Below, piece after piece: positions 1 to 8,919 of a DNA stretch of 64,000 nt. Origin of the DNA: Aminipila butyrica. Lineage in GTDB: Bacteria > Bacillota > Clostridia > Peptostreptococcales > Anaerovoracaceae. The stretch covers positions 682,001 to 746,000 of the forward strand of contig NZ_CP048649.1 of NCBI RefSeq assembly GCF_010669305.1, in the 5' to 3' direction. Both the position numbers and the translations under genes were made by a program. Under the pieces are notes generated by a model. That model searched no databases. It saw only the letters and a program-made list of their open reading frames with translations, and had not been told where the DNA came from. Numbering within the stretch: the stretch's first letter is position 1; the number at the start of each line of letters is the position of its first letter.

Positions 1-1
1 A

Positions 2-1813
2 AACGCCATGAGTCAGGCTACGTTGCTGTCAGCCTTTAAGGTGGTGGCCCCTCAGGTCTACATGACCAGATACAATGGCACGGAGATTTTAAAAGACAAT
101 GAAATTGGCTTTAGCTTAAAGAAAGCTGATGGCATCAATAGTGACAAACGTTTTGATGTAATTATTCAAGCGGATCAGACCATCACATTTGATTTGTATA
201 TTGACAACGGCGGTACGCCATCCGCTGTACCATATGCTTCTGGTCTGCGATTAGAAGCAGGTCAGGCTAGAAGCATAGCAGCTATGCAGCCAACGTGGGG
301 CTATGAACAATTCATGAATGTAAGCAACAAGAATTATCGGTTAAATATTACCAGCTTTAAAGGGATGGAGGCTGGCAGGCTGACCTCTTGGAATGGTACG
401 TTGAATATTTCTGCTATGGCGGTCATTGGAGAACCTCACAATCTAACCAACTTGGGTACGGACATCCTGAACAAGAGTAACCCGTTGGATATTGTCAAGA
501 AAAACGCAGACACACTCATTGTCAGCAATCCGGAAGTATTTACAGTAAAACGGGTTTATGCAGATACGGCTCAGCCGAAACTCATAGGTGATATTCAGTA
601 TGATGTTTATGACACGGCGGTGAATATTGTCACCATGACGGACAAAGCTGCAAAGATGTACTACGTTATCGTACCGACAGCCACGGTCAATGGTAAGGTG
701 CCGCCGACGGTAGATCAAGTCCTTAACGGATTGCCATCTTACATCAACAGCAAGTCTGGCACGATCAACATGGCTGACGGACAGATTCAGTATGAAAAGC
801 TGGTAGATGGGCTTATACCGAACACTGGATATAAATTTTTCTACGTGCTGAAGGGTATTTTCTCTGATAACCTGGAGGTTGTTAATGCCCAGTTCACTTC
901 ACCGGGCTATATCTATGCAGATGACTTCAAGACTTCCCCTGAGATTACCCCGGAACTCACAGAAGGGCCATATCCGACAGGGATTTCCACAGAGAAGACG
1001 GCAGAGATGGGCGGAGTGGCTAACACAGCTGTAAAGGTATACTGGGTTATGTACACAGGTGGTACCTATACAGATAAGGATGGAAAGACCGCTCTAACAC
1101 CAGAGCAGGTAATCCGACTGAGCAATTCCGATGGTACAGTAGTAGATTCTGGAAATTTTTCAGCGATGAAGGCTACACCATTTACCTTTATTGCCAAGAA
1201 TATGGAAGCGACGAAGACTTATGACGTCTTTGTAGCCCTTCAGAGTGAATATTCGGGGATGATATCTGATAAGGTATATGTATATAAGAATGTGCGGTCT
1301 AAGGATACCGTGCCACCGTATATCTTTGAAAATCCGAAGACTACCATTATCAAAGTAAAATCAGAGACGGATCCTAGCAGCGGCGTTAAGGTCAACACCT
1401 TTGCCGGCACCATAACGGTTCGATTCAGTGAACCATTGTACTTCAAGAATGCTTTGGCTGGTGATGTCATGGAGCCGCTGACGGCAGAACGGCTGGTAAA
1501 CGGACGGCAGCCGCTGCCGACCGCAGATGGAGGCTTGTTTATGTATGACAGGACCAACATGGCTGTGCTGGCTGACATCTATTCCACCGAAGACGGCGAT
1601 GTGTCGGGCAAGAAGCCGATTACTGCTATCAGTTTTGAGTTCAGCGGAGTGCAGGATGGCAGTACTATCGCCATTAATGCTGAAATTTATGATAGAGGTG
1701 GCTGGCGTGCAGGACAGTTCGTTATGGAATTTGTAGAAAATACGACGGTGGAGAAGGGCGAAACCGTACCAGATCTAAAGAAGTCTTATTTTGTACCAAG
1801 GTTCGTACAATAA
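2..1813 (+). CDS. Repetitive surface-type protein, 5' end outside window
   Basis: The reading frame is open from the first bases of the window. The first ATG, at position 8, has no room for a ribosome binding site, so the gene almost certainly begins upstream and only its last ~600 residues are seen. The visible part is rich in Thr, Val, Tyr and Asp and has loosely repeated beta-sandwich-like stretches, for example an element ending in YYVIVP and another in YWVMYTGG. Near residue 460 there is an Ig-like TITVRFSEPLYF segment of the kind found in bacterial S-layer and adhesin proteins. No transmembrane helix or sortase motif is visible at the C-terminus. A terminator follows at once. I infer an exported cell-surface or S-layer-associated protein; no enzymatic domain is recognised. 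Confidence 0.55.
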   Translation, partial: NAMSQATLLSAFKVVAPQVYMTRYNGTEILKDNEIGFSLKKADGINSDKRFDVIIQADQTITFDLYIDNGGTPSAVPYASGLRLEAGQARSIAAMQPTWGYEQFMNVSNKNYRLNITSFKGMEAGRLTSWNGTLNISAMAVIGEPHNLTNLGTDILNKSNPLDIVKKNADTLIVSNPEVFTVKRVYADTAQPKLIGDIQYDVYDTAVNIVTMTDKAAKMYYVIVPTATVNGKVPPTVDQVLNGLPSYINSKSGTINMADGQIQYEKLVDGLIPNTGYKFFYVLKGIFSDNLEVVNAQFTSPGYIYADDFKTSPEITPELTEGPYPTGISTEKTAEMGGVANTAVKVYWVMYTGGTYTDKDGKTALTPEQVIRLSNSDGTVVDSGNFSAMKATPFTFIAKNMEATKTYDVFVALQSEYSGMISDKVYVYKNVRSKDTVPPYIFENPKTTIIKVKSETDPSSGVKVNTFAGTITVRFSEPLYFKNALAGDVMEPLTAERLVNGRQPLPTADGGLFMYDRTNMAVLADIYSTEDGDVSGKKPITAISFEFSGVQDGSTIAINAEIYDRGGWRAGQFVMEFVENTTVEKGETVPDLKKSYFVPRFVQ

Positions 1814-1838
1814 AGAATAAAATAAAAGTTACCTTAAG

Positions 1839-1880
1839 GGACCCCATCACGGAAAGTTTTTTCGAGATGGGGTCCTTTGC
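1839..1880 (+). terminator. Rho-independent terminator after the surface protein
   Basis: A perfect 10-bp inverted repeat (GGACCCCATC at 1839-1848, GATGGGGTCC at 1866-1875) encloses a 17-base loop and is followed by a short T-rich tail. It separates the surface-protein gene from the flagellar operon. The tail is interrupted by GCA, so termination may be moderate. Confidence 0.75.
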
Positions 1881-1915
1881 ATTTCGGAGGCCTTTGCTTT
1901 TTTTGTCAAATATTA

Positions 1916-1944
1916 TTGTTAAAGCTTGAAAAAAAATGTATAAT
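1916..1944 (+). promoter_or_regulatory. Sigma-A-type promoter of the flagellar operon
   Basis: TTGTTA (1916-1921) and a perfect TATAAT (1939-1944) are separated by 17 bases, 79 bases upstream of flgB. This is the only strong promoter match seen upstream of the flgB-to-cheD series, so I infer that it drives the whole set. Confidence 0.7.
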
Positions 1945-2023
1945 GAAGAAAACTATTAGTAGAAGATATACGAATGTAAAAAGCTTGAAAATATAGAAAT
2001 ATATTCGCGGAAAGGAAAGTGAT

Positions 2024-2413
2024 ATGAGCTGGATTGATAACAACAATATTTTACTATCCCAGAAGAGCTTAGATTACCTATGGGAGAAACAGCGGATTAT
2101 CTCAGAGAACATCGCTAACAATGATACTCCGGGCTACAAGGCCAAGATGATTTCCTTTGAGGATGAGTTAAACAGCAATTTGAACACTTTTGCAAATCGC
2201 CTCAATCCCAAGCGGGAAGATATCCGTCAGGCTATCTTGGAATCCAAGATGAGAGTCGATGTCAGCTCAGAAGAGAGCAGCCGGCTGGATGGTAATAACG
2301 TCAACGTGGACGTAGAAGAGATTGAACTGGCCAGAGCAGAGCTTCAGTATCAGTATCAAATATACCAGATTAATGACCAGTTCAGCAGAATCAGATCAGC
2401 CATCGGCAAATAA
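2024..2413 (+). CDS. flgB: Flagellar basal-body rod protein FlgB
   Basis: FlgB is the proximal rod subunit, exported by the flagellar type III system. The 129 residues match the family length. The N-terminal rod-protein signature lies at about residues 25-40 (ENIANNDTPGYKA), and the amphipathic C-terminal helix (ARAELQYQYQIYQI) polymerises in the rod. AAAGGAAAG is well placed ahead of the ATG. Unusually, flgC and fliE do not follow; the next gene is flhA after a 104-base A-rich spacer. This suggests that the block normally lying between flgB and flhA has been lost or moved. Confidence 0.93.
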   Translation: MSWIDNNNILLSQKSLDYLWEKQRIISENIANNDTPGYKAKMISFEDELNSNLNTFANRLNPKREDIRQAILESKMRVDVSSEESSRLDGNNVNVDVEEIELARAELQYQYQIYQINDQFSRIRSAIGK

Positions 2414-2517
2414 TCGAAGGCTGATATCTTTTCATATGGGAAACCACAAAAAAATAAAGGAAAAGGCAAGAGAGAAAATTGACAAGAAAAAAAGACAAGA
2501 GTAAAAGAGGATTTTAA

Positions 2518-4584
2518 ATGAAAAAGCTGTTAAATCACGTCGTGGCGTTATTCGTTCTGATGGTTGTTATACTGCTGATCGTACCATTGCCTGCATTCCT
2601 TTTGGATATGATGTTTGTCATCAATATTACAGTTTCACTGATAATCCTGCTTACTACCATGTACATAAGAGAAGCACTGGAATTTTCCATATTTCCTTCG
2701 TTGCTTCTGATTACCACTTTATATCGATTGTCCCTAAATATTTCATCCACCCGATTGATTTTGACTAATCAAGGGGAAGCAGGCCAAGTAATCAAGACCT
2801 TTGGAGAATTTGTACTCCAAGGAAATATCGTTGTTGGTGTGCTTATCTTCATCATCTTGGTATTGGTTCAATTTATTGTTATCACCAAGGGTGCGGAACG
2901 TGTGGCTGAAGTTGCAGCTAGATTTACGCTGGATGCGATGCCGGGCAAGCAGATGGCTATTGATGCGGACTTGAGTTCGGGATTGATTAACGAAGAAGAA
3001 GCAAGACTTAGAAGAAGCAAGGTTCAGCGGGAATCGGATTTCTACGGGGCTATGGATGGTGCCACCAAAATCGTTAAAGGCGATGCCATCATGTCCATTA
3101 TCATCGCTTTGGTCAACTTTATAGCAGGAACTATCATCGGCGTAGTGCAGAGTGGTCTGCCCTTCTCCGAGGTACTTCATATTTATTCCATCGCCACCAT
3201 CGGCGACGGTCTGGTATCGCAGATACCAGCATTGCTTATTTCCACCGCTACGGGCATGATTGTGACCCGGTCGGTGGCTGAGGGCACCCTGAATGAGGAT
3301 GTGATGAAACAGTTCACTTCTCAGCCAAAGGTGTTATTTGTTTCCGGTGCTATCATCCTGCTGATGAACTTGATTCCAGGGGCGCCGCATACCCAGCCTA
3401 CGGTGCTGGGCGTTTTCCTGATTGTTTTAGGATTGCGGCTGTCCAAGAAAGCAGAGATTCAAGAGTTGTCGGATAGTATGGCGGCAGCGGCAGAAGAGGA
3501 AAGCTATCCAGAAGAGCAGTTTGACGAAAACGCTTATTTTAAAGATATCAACAACATCTACTCGCTAATTAATGTAGAACCTATTGAGATGGAATTTGGC
3601 TACAGCTTGATTCCTTTGGTGGATGAAAGCAGCGGAGGAAATCTGATCAACCGGATTGTCATATTCCGCAGACAGTTTGCTCAAGAGATGGGTTTTGTGG
3701 TTCCTTCGGTTAGACTGAGGGACAGTGCAGCACTAAATGCTAATCAGTATGTGATTAAACTCAAAGGTGAAGAAATCGCCAAAGGAGAGCTGCTGGTAGA
3801 TTATTACCTGGCTTTGGAGCCGCCTAATCCAGCAGGAGATATCGATGGTATTGAGACCATTGAGCCGGCTTATGGCATACCTAGTAAGTGGATTACGCCG
3901 GAAAAACGGGATATGGCGGAAGTGTATGGGTATACCGTCATCGACCCATTGTCCGTTATGCTTACCCATTTGTCGGAAACCATTCGCCGCCATGTCCACG
4001 AACTTCTCAACCGGGCTGAGGTCATTCAGATTATGGAGAACACCAAGAAGACATCTCCAGAATTGGTGGAGGAGGCCGTACCGAACATTATCGCTTACGG
4101 CACGTTGCAAAAAGTATTGTACAATCTCTTAAAAGAAGGAATTCCAGTTAAAGATATGGTAACTATCTTGGAGAGTTTGTTGGATTCTGCTCAAAGTACC
4201 AACGATATTGACGTTATGACCGAAAATGTGCGCGGTGCGTTGAAACGAACCATCACTAGACGGTTCTGCGAAAGCGGCCAGCTGAAAGTCATTACTTTGG
4301 ATGGGGAAGTTGAAAAAGCTGTCCTCTCCAGTCTGACCAGAAGTGAACAAGGCATTTATTTAGCCTTAAGCCCAGAGTTAATTCAGAAGATTGTCACTCA
4401 GTTGGGTGAGAATTTGAGCAAATTTAAGGACTTGAACACTGTTCCTGTCATCTTGACCAGCAATGTAATACGAGTTTATTTTTACCGGCTGATTGAACAG
4501 TTTTTCCCAAATGTGTATGTACTGGCCTTCAATGAAATTGCCAACAACGTGCAGATTCAAGCGCTGGGTAACATCAGCATGTAA
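2518..4584 (+). CDS. flhA: Flagellar export apparatus protein FlhA
   Basis: FlhA is the large inner-membrane component of the flagellar type III export gate and docks chaperone-substrate complexes. At 688 residues it is full length. The N-terminal half carries about eight hydrophobic segments and the FHIPEP-family signature near residues 130-150 (AEVAARFTLDAMPGKQ). The C-terminal half, from about residue 330, is the cytoplasmic docking domain. The start has an AGAGG Shine-Dalgarno. Its usual partners flhB (upstream) and flhF/flhG (downstream) are absent, and fliA follows after 33 bases. Confidence 0.96.
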   Translation: MKKLLNHVVALFVLMVVILLIVPLPAFLLDMMFVINITVSLIILLTTMYIREALEFSIFPSLLLITTLYRLSLNISSTRLILTNQGEAGQVIKTFGEFVLQGNIVVGVLIFIILVLVQFIVITKGAERVAEVAARFTLDAMPGKQMAIDADLSSGLINEEEARLRRSKVQRESDFYGAMDGATKIVKGDAIMSIIIALVNFIAGTIIGVVQSGLPFSEVLHIYSIATIGDGLVSQIPALLISTATGMIVTRSVAEGTLNEDVMKQFTSQPKVLFVSGAIILLMNLIPGAPHTQPTVLGVFLIVLGLRLSKKAEIQELSDSMAAAAEEESYPEEQFDENAYFKDINNIYSLINVEPIEMEFGYSLIPLVDESSGGNLINRIVIFRRQFAQEMGFVVPSVRLRDSAALNANQYVIKLKGEEIAKGELLVDYYLALEPPNPAGDIDGIETIEPAYGIPSKWITPEKRDMAEVYGYTVIDPLSVMLTHLSETIRRHVHELLNRAEVIQIMENTKKTSPELVEEAVPNIIAYGTLQKVLYNLLKEGIPVKDMVTILESLLDSAQSTNDIDVMTENVRGALKRTITRRFCESGQLKVITLDGEVEKAVLSSLTRSEQGIYLALSPELIQKIVTQLGENLSKFKDLNTVPVILTSNVIRVYFYRLIEQFFPNVYVLAFNEIANNVQIQALGNISM

Positions 4585-4617
4585 GTATATAGGTACAGCA
4601 AGAGGAATGCAAAGAAG

Positions 4618-5397
4618 ATGGATGAGAACTTGTTACAATCGAAATCGACAGAAGAGCTGTTCCAGCTATACCGCCAGTCCGGCGATATCCATCTGAAGCA
4701 GGAGATTGTTCTGCGCTATAGTGGCATGGTTAAGACCATTGCCATACAGCTTCGAGGAGTATACGTCAGCTTTACGGATATGGATGATATCATCAACGAG
4801 GGCATCATTACCCTGATGCAGGCTGTAGATCGGTTTGACCCAGAAAAGAATGTCAAGTTTGAGAGTTATGCCTCCCTGCGTATTCGAGGGGCTGTCGTAG
4901 ACTTGGCCAGAAAGCAGGACTGGGTGCCTCGCAATGTGCGTAAGTTGGGGAAATCTATAGATCAGACTTTTTCTGAGCTATATTTTAAACTAGGCCGCTA
5001 TCCTGTCGATGAAGAGGTGGCGGAATGCTTGGGCATCAGCTTGGAGAAGTATTACAAGGCGTTGAGTGAAACGAACTTGTTCAATATCCTTTCCCTTGAT
5101 GCGCTGGTAGATGGACTTCAGGAAGATGGCCCTAACGAAAAATTTTTAAAAGATGCCAATGCGGAGATTATGCCGGCCAAAAGTTTGGAAAAGAAGGAAC
5201 TTCACAGCCTCTTGAAGGATTCTGTGGAGGGCTTGAGGCAAAATGAGCAGATTGTCATCTCCTTGTATTATAAAGAAGAGTTGAATATGAAAGAGATTGC
5301 TCAGGTTATGGGCATTAGTGAGCCTAGAGTGTCTCAGCTCCACTCGGCAGCTTTGAAGAAACTCCGGGTAAACCTGGAAGGTTATTATGCCGGATAG
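4618..5397 (+). CDS. fliA: RNA polymerase sigma factor FliA/SigD family
   Basis: This is a sigma-70 family factor of the sigma-28 (FliA/SigD/WhiG) type, 259 residues, expected to transcribe late flagellar and chemotaxis genes. Region 2 is clear (DMDDIINEGIITLMQAVDRFDP and FESYASLRIRGAVVD), with the FliA-type RKQDWVPRNVR segment near residues 100-110. Region 4 ends in a helix-turn-helix (NMKEIAQVMGISEPRVSQLH). Region 1 is absent, as usual for this group. It lies between flhA and the rod genes, the place where Clostridia often encode it. I did not find convincing FliA-type promoters in the window. Confidence 0.92.
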   Translation: MDENLLQSKSTEELFQLYRQSGDIHLKQEIVLRYSGMVKTIAIQLRGVYVSFTDMDDIINEGIITLMQAVDRFDPEKNVKFESYASLRIRGAVVDLARKQDWVPRNVRKLGKSIDQTFSELYFKLGRYPVDEEVAECLGISLEKYYKALSETNLFNILSLDALVDGLQEDGPNEKFLKDANAEIMPAKSLEKKELHSLLKDSVEGLRQNEQIVISLYYKEELNMKEIAQVMGISEPRVSQLHSAALKKLRVNLEGYYAG

Positions 5398-5433
5398 ACA
5401 AAAGCCGGAAGGATGGAAGTAAGGAGAAAAAAC

Positions 5434-6192
5434 ATGTTTAAAGGGTTTTATATGGCTACTTCGGGTATGTTGACCCAGTCAAGAGTATTAAACAATATCA
5501 GTAATAATATGTCCAACGTATCTACGCCAGGTTACAAAGGGGATACGCTGGCTACAGCTACATTTGAGGATATGCTGATTCACCGGACGGGAAACAAAGA
5601 TAAAAGTGTTTCTACGCCTCTCAATACCTCTTCCATGATTAAGACGGCGGACGAGTTGGTGACCAATTATTCCGATGGCATGTTAGAGTTTACCGAGAGA
5701 CCTTTGGATGTAGCGGTACAGGGAAAGGGATTCTTTCAAATTCAAACAGCAGAAGGGGATACATTGTACACCAGAAACGGATCCTTCAATGTGGATAATG
5801 AAGGCTATTTGTGCTTACAGCACATTGGCCGGGTGCTGGGCACAGACGGTCCGATACAGTTGGGCACGGATAAGATTAATATTCAAGAAGATGGATCTAT
5901 TACGCAGTCGGACACCGGGGAGACGTTGGGAAAGTTGAACTTGATGGATTTTGCGGATTATGCGCAGCTGCAAAAGACAGGAGAGGGGATGTTCCGAAAC
6001 ACGGATGCAGCCAATCAGACAGCAGCCGGGGGATCTGTGACCCAAGGGGCTATTGAGCGATCTAATGTTGTTGCCATGGATGAAATGTTAAGTATGATGA
6101 CCAGCCAAAGAGCATTCCAGAGTGCCGGGCAGATTGCTAAAATTTACGATGAATTGATGGGACGAGCTATTGAGCTTGCTTCCCTGTCCTGA
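5434..6192 (+). CDS. Flagellar hook-basal body protein, FlgF/FlgG (FlhO-like) family
   Basis: A rod/hook family protein of 252 residues. The N-terminal signature (LNNISNNMSNVSTPGYKGD, about residues 20-38) and the C-terminal coiled-coil helix (MLSMMTSQRAFQSAGQIAKIYDE) are both present. A FlgE/F/G core motif, PLDVAVQGKGFFQIQT, lies near residue 90. AAGGAG at 5421 favours the ATG at 5434 over an upstream ATG at 5413, which would add seven residues not typical of the family. It is followed by a second paralogue, so the pair corresponds to FlhO/FlhP of Bacillus or FlgF/FlgG of enterics. I cannot tell which is which from sequence alone. Confidence 0.88.
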   Translation: MFKGFYMATSGMLTQSRVLNNISNNMSNVSTPGYKGDTLATATFEDMLIHRTGNKDKSVSTPLNTSSMIKTADELVTNYSDGMLEFTERPLDVAVQGKGFFQIQTAEGDTLYTRNGSFNVDNEGYLCLQHIGRVLGTDGPIQLGTDKINIQEDGSITQSDTGETLGKLNLMDFADYAQLQKTGEGMFRNTDAANQTAAGGSVTQGAIERSNVVAMDEMLSMMTSQRAFQSAGQIAKIYDELMGRAIELASLS

Positions 6193-6214
6193 TAGATAAG
6201 AGAGGAGGCTGGAA

Positions 6215-6931
6215 ATGGATATATCATTTTACACCGCAGGGGTAGGAGCTAAGGCCCAGCAGGCAAAAATGGACGTGCTGGGGAATAATATGGCTAACGT
6301 AAATACGGCCGGATATAAAAGGCAAAGCGCAGGCTTTGTAGACCTGCTGTATTCCAATATCCGGGAACCGGAGGCAACCGACACCCAGCTAAAAGTAGGC
6401 AGCGGGACGCGCATGGAGAAGACCGATATCAAATTTACCAGCAGCGGCTTGCAGTCTACGGACAATCCGACGGATTATGCCATCACGGGAGAAGGGTTCT
6501 TTGCTGTTCAGGACCCGGCGAACAACCAAATTTACTACACCAGAGACGGGAGTTTTCAAAGCTCGCTGAGAGCGGACGGCGAATTTTACCTGGTGACGGG
6601 CGGCGGCCAGCTGGTTCTGGATAAAGAAGTCCAGCCCATCAAGCTGGGGAAGGACAATGCCGGGACGGAAAAACTTCCGGGGATTTTTGATTTCCAGTTG
6701 AAGGACGGGATGCTTCTGCAAGGAAACAATCTGTTTTCACCGGTAGCTAAAAACGGTCCACCTATCCTGATGGAGGATGCCCAGCCGACGAGCGGGTATT
6801 TGGAAATGTCCAACGCAGAAGTCGGTGACGAGATGGTAAAGCTGATTGAGACCCAGAGAGCGTATTCCATGAATTTGAAAATGATACAGACAGCAGATCA
6901 GATTGAGGAGATTATCAATAACCTGAGATAA
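6215..6931 (+). CDS. Flagellar hook-basal body protein, FlgG (FlhP-like) family
   Basis: This is the second tandem rod-family protein (238 residues), beginning 22 bases after the first. The signature NNMANVNTAGYKRQ sits at about residues 25-38, the core motif DYAITGEGFFAVQD near residue 90, and the polymerisation helix LIETQRAYSMNLKMIQTADQI at the C-terminus. It probably forms the distal rod together with the preceding gene product. AGAGGAGG precedes the ATG. Its GC content is somewhat higher than the neighbours', with more GGC/GGG codons around 6400-6700. Confidence 0.9.
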   Translation: MDISFYTAGVGAKAQQAKMDVLGNNMANVNTAGYKRQSAGFVDLLYSNIREPEATDTQLKVGSGTRMEKTDIKFTSSGLQSTDNPTDYAITGEGFFAVQDPANNQIYYTRDGSFQSSLRADGEFYLVTGGGQLVLDKEVQPIKLGKDNAGTEKLPGIFDFQLKDGMLLQGNNLFSPVAKNGPPILMEDAQPTSGYLEMSNAEVGDEMVKLIETQRAYSMNLKMIQTADQIEEIINNLR

Positions 6932-6982
6932 AGAGTTATCACTTTTTTCAATTTTTTTCTTCGTTATGCCGGGAGGGATAAG

Positions 6983-8854
6983 ATGGATAAAGCAACGCGC
7001 AAAGCCAAAGACAAGAAAGATGGATTAGAATGGAAGATGGGAAACTTGTATCAGAAAGCGGTAGATGCCTTGAATCGGGGCAAGACCGTTTCTGAAGAAG
7101 AATTTGTGGAAAAGCCACCTGCTCAGACTCAACCGAGCCAAGTTCCCCCTGATCCGCAGGTGGAACAACCACCTATTCAGCCTGTCATCCAGTCCGCTTC
7201 AGCAGATCCAAAGCCACCGAAAGACGAGGCTAAAAGTATGGATGGCGCTGCTTTCAGCAAGCACGATGCTCAGAATATCCCTGCTCCAGAAGAATTGGAA
7301 GAGGATCTTAGTCAACTGAAAAGCCTTCAGGATATGGATAGCCAGCAGAAGAAGCCGGAAGCATCTGTACCGAAGCTCAGTGAGGAAGAGGTATTCCAGC
7401 GAAACCGGAGTACCATTACTTTCAACCTGTTCTTTTCTGCAGATAAGATGAATGCCTATATCCGAGCTCAGAATTATCAGAAGGGCAGTGATGCGGATAA
7501 CCGTATCCCAACCGAAGTGATATATGATCTGCTGAAAGGCAAAGGGGTAACCTTTGGTATTGACCACAGTGGTATTGAAGAATACTGCAAGGGGCGAACT
7601 TTTTATAAAGATTTTCAGGCAGCAATTGGCTCTAGGCCAGAAAACGGTCAGAACGGTACGGTGGAATATCTGTTTTCTTTAGATATGACCTATGCACCAA
7701 AAGAACGAGATGACGGCACGGTAGACTACAAGGAATTGGACCTGATTCGTAATGTAGCCGTTGGAGACGCTCTTTGCCGGGTGCATCAGCCTACGGATGG
7801 CGTGGACGGCATGGATGTATTTGGTACGTTGGTTAAGGCCCAGGCTGGTCAGTCAGTAGAAGTGAACGCCGGAAAGGGCGTAGAACTATCGGAAGATGGC
7901 ATTACCTATGTGGCGTCTATTTCTGGCATGGTAGAATTGAACAAAGGTGTCTTGGAGGTCAAGGATGTATATACCATTAACGGTGATGTGGGGCCGGCTA
8001 CGGGAAATATTCGTTTTGGTGGAGCAGTAGTCGTCAAGGGCAGTGTGCTCTCCGATTACGCCATCTACGCCGGTGGAGACATTCTGATAAACGGTTATGT
8101 GGAATCCAGCATTCTCAATTCTTCTGGCAATATTGTTATTAAAAATGGCATTAGCGGCACCAAGAAAGGCCTGCTGAAAGCCGATGGTGACGTGACTGTT
8201 CGTTTTGCGGAGATGGCCAGAATTGTGGCGGGGGGCAGTTTTCGATTTGATTACTGCATCAACTGCGACGTACGAGTGAGAGAAGATATCATCGGTAAAG
8301 GCAAGCGTGCTTCTTTGCTGGGGGGTAATTATATCGCCGGACGTAAAATTGATGTCAATGTTATTGGCAGTGACTTAAATATTCCCATGGATGCTCAGAT
8401 TATCCCTAATTGGCAGGAGGTCACCAATCTAAAGGTAAAGCCGGAGGAACGACTCCGGGAAAATAAAGAATTAGCGCATCAGTTTGAGCAGGATTATAAC
8501 GCTTTGAAGCGCAAATTTGAACGGATTGAGACGGATGTAGCCCGGCTGGCTCGAAAGAACAGCATGGACACAAAAGAAGAGGCGGAAAGCAAGCAGAAGA
8601 AAGTTCTGGTGCTCATGCGTCAAAAGGCGGCCATTCGGGAGCAAATGAGCTATATTGATGAAAAAAGAGAGAAGCTGAAGAGACTGTCAGCTAATGAGGA
8701 ATCCATGATTGTGGTACGGAAAATAGTTCACGTAGGTGTGCGGCTAACTATCGGAAACGCCATGATGTGGGTCAACGATCCAACAGATCACCAGACCTTT
8801 ATAAATGATCAAGGCCTAATTGAAGGTCATGGTATTACACCGGGTTCCGTATAA
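6983..8854 (+). CDS. FapA/DUF342 family protein
   Basis: A 623-residue protein. Residues ~1-135 form a low-complexity Pro/Gln/Glu/Lys-rich region. They are followed by an N-terminal FapA-type domain (around NLFFSADKMNAYIRA) and a DUF342 right-handed beta-helix of short Gly-rich turns (YAGGDILINGYVESSILNSS, then GNIVIKNGISG). A charged coiled-coil tail spans about residues 485-570. DUF342/FapA proteins are common in flagellar and polar loci of Firmicutes and gamma-proteobacteria, where a role in assembly or polar localisation has been proposed. The biochemical function is not known to me. The gene lies between the rod genes and cheC, with a good GGGAGGG Shine-Dalgarno. Confidence 0.85.
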   Translation: MDKATRKAKDKKDGLEWKMGNLYQKAVDALNRGKTVSEEEFVEKPPAQTQPSQVPPDPQVEQPPIQPVIQSASADPKPPKDEAKSMDGAAFSKHDAQNIPAPEELEEDLSQLKSLQDMDSQQKKPEASVPKLSEEEVFQRNRSTITFNLFFSADKMNAYIRAQNYQKGSDADNRIPTEVIYDLLKGKGVTFGIDHSGIEEYCKGRTFYKDFQAAIGSRPENGQNGTVEYLFSLDMTYAPKERDDGTVDYKELDLIRNVAVGDALCRVHQPTDGVDGMDVFGTLVKAQAGQSVEVNAGKGVELSEDGITYVASISGMVELNKGVLEVKDVYTINGDVGPATGNIRFGGAVVVKGSVLSDYAIYAGGDILINGYVESSILNSSGNIVIKNGISGTKKGLLKADGDVTVRFAEMARIVAGGSFRFDYCINCDVRVREDIIGKGKRASLLGGNYIAGRKIDVNVIGSDLNIPMDAQIIPNWQEVTNLKVKPEERLRENKELAHQFEQDYNALKRKFERIETDVARLARKNSMDTKEEAESKQKKVLVLMRQKAAIREQMSYIDEKREKLKRLSANEESMIVVRKIVHVGVRLTIGNAMMWVNDPTDHQTFINDQGLIEGHGITPGSV

Positions 8855-8919
8855 ATTAGAAGTCTAAGTAAATATAGAAGAAGGAAGTAAAAGAAGAAAC
8901 ATAGAGAGGGAGAAGAAGA

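Noticed and set aside
2436..2504. 22-codon Lys-rich ORF between flgB and flhA
   Set aside because: No ribosome site and composition explained by poly-A sequence; kept only as a possible scar in the findings.
2479..2507. TTGACA-N17-TAAAAG promoter-like match before flhA
   Set aside because: The -10 part overlaps the flhA ribosome binding site, so a transcript from it would lack that site; it reflects A-rich composition.
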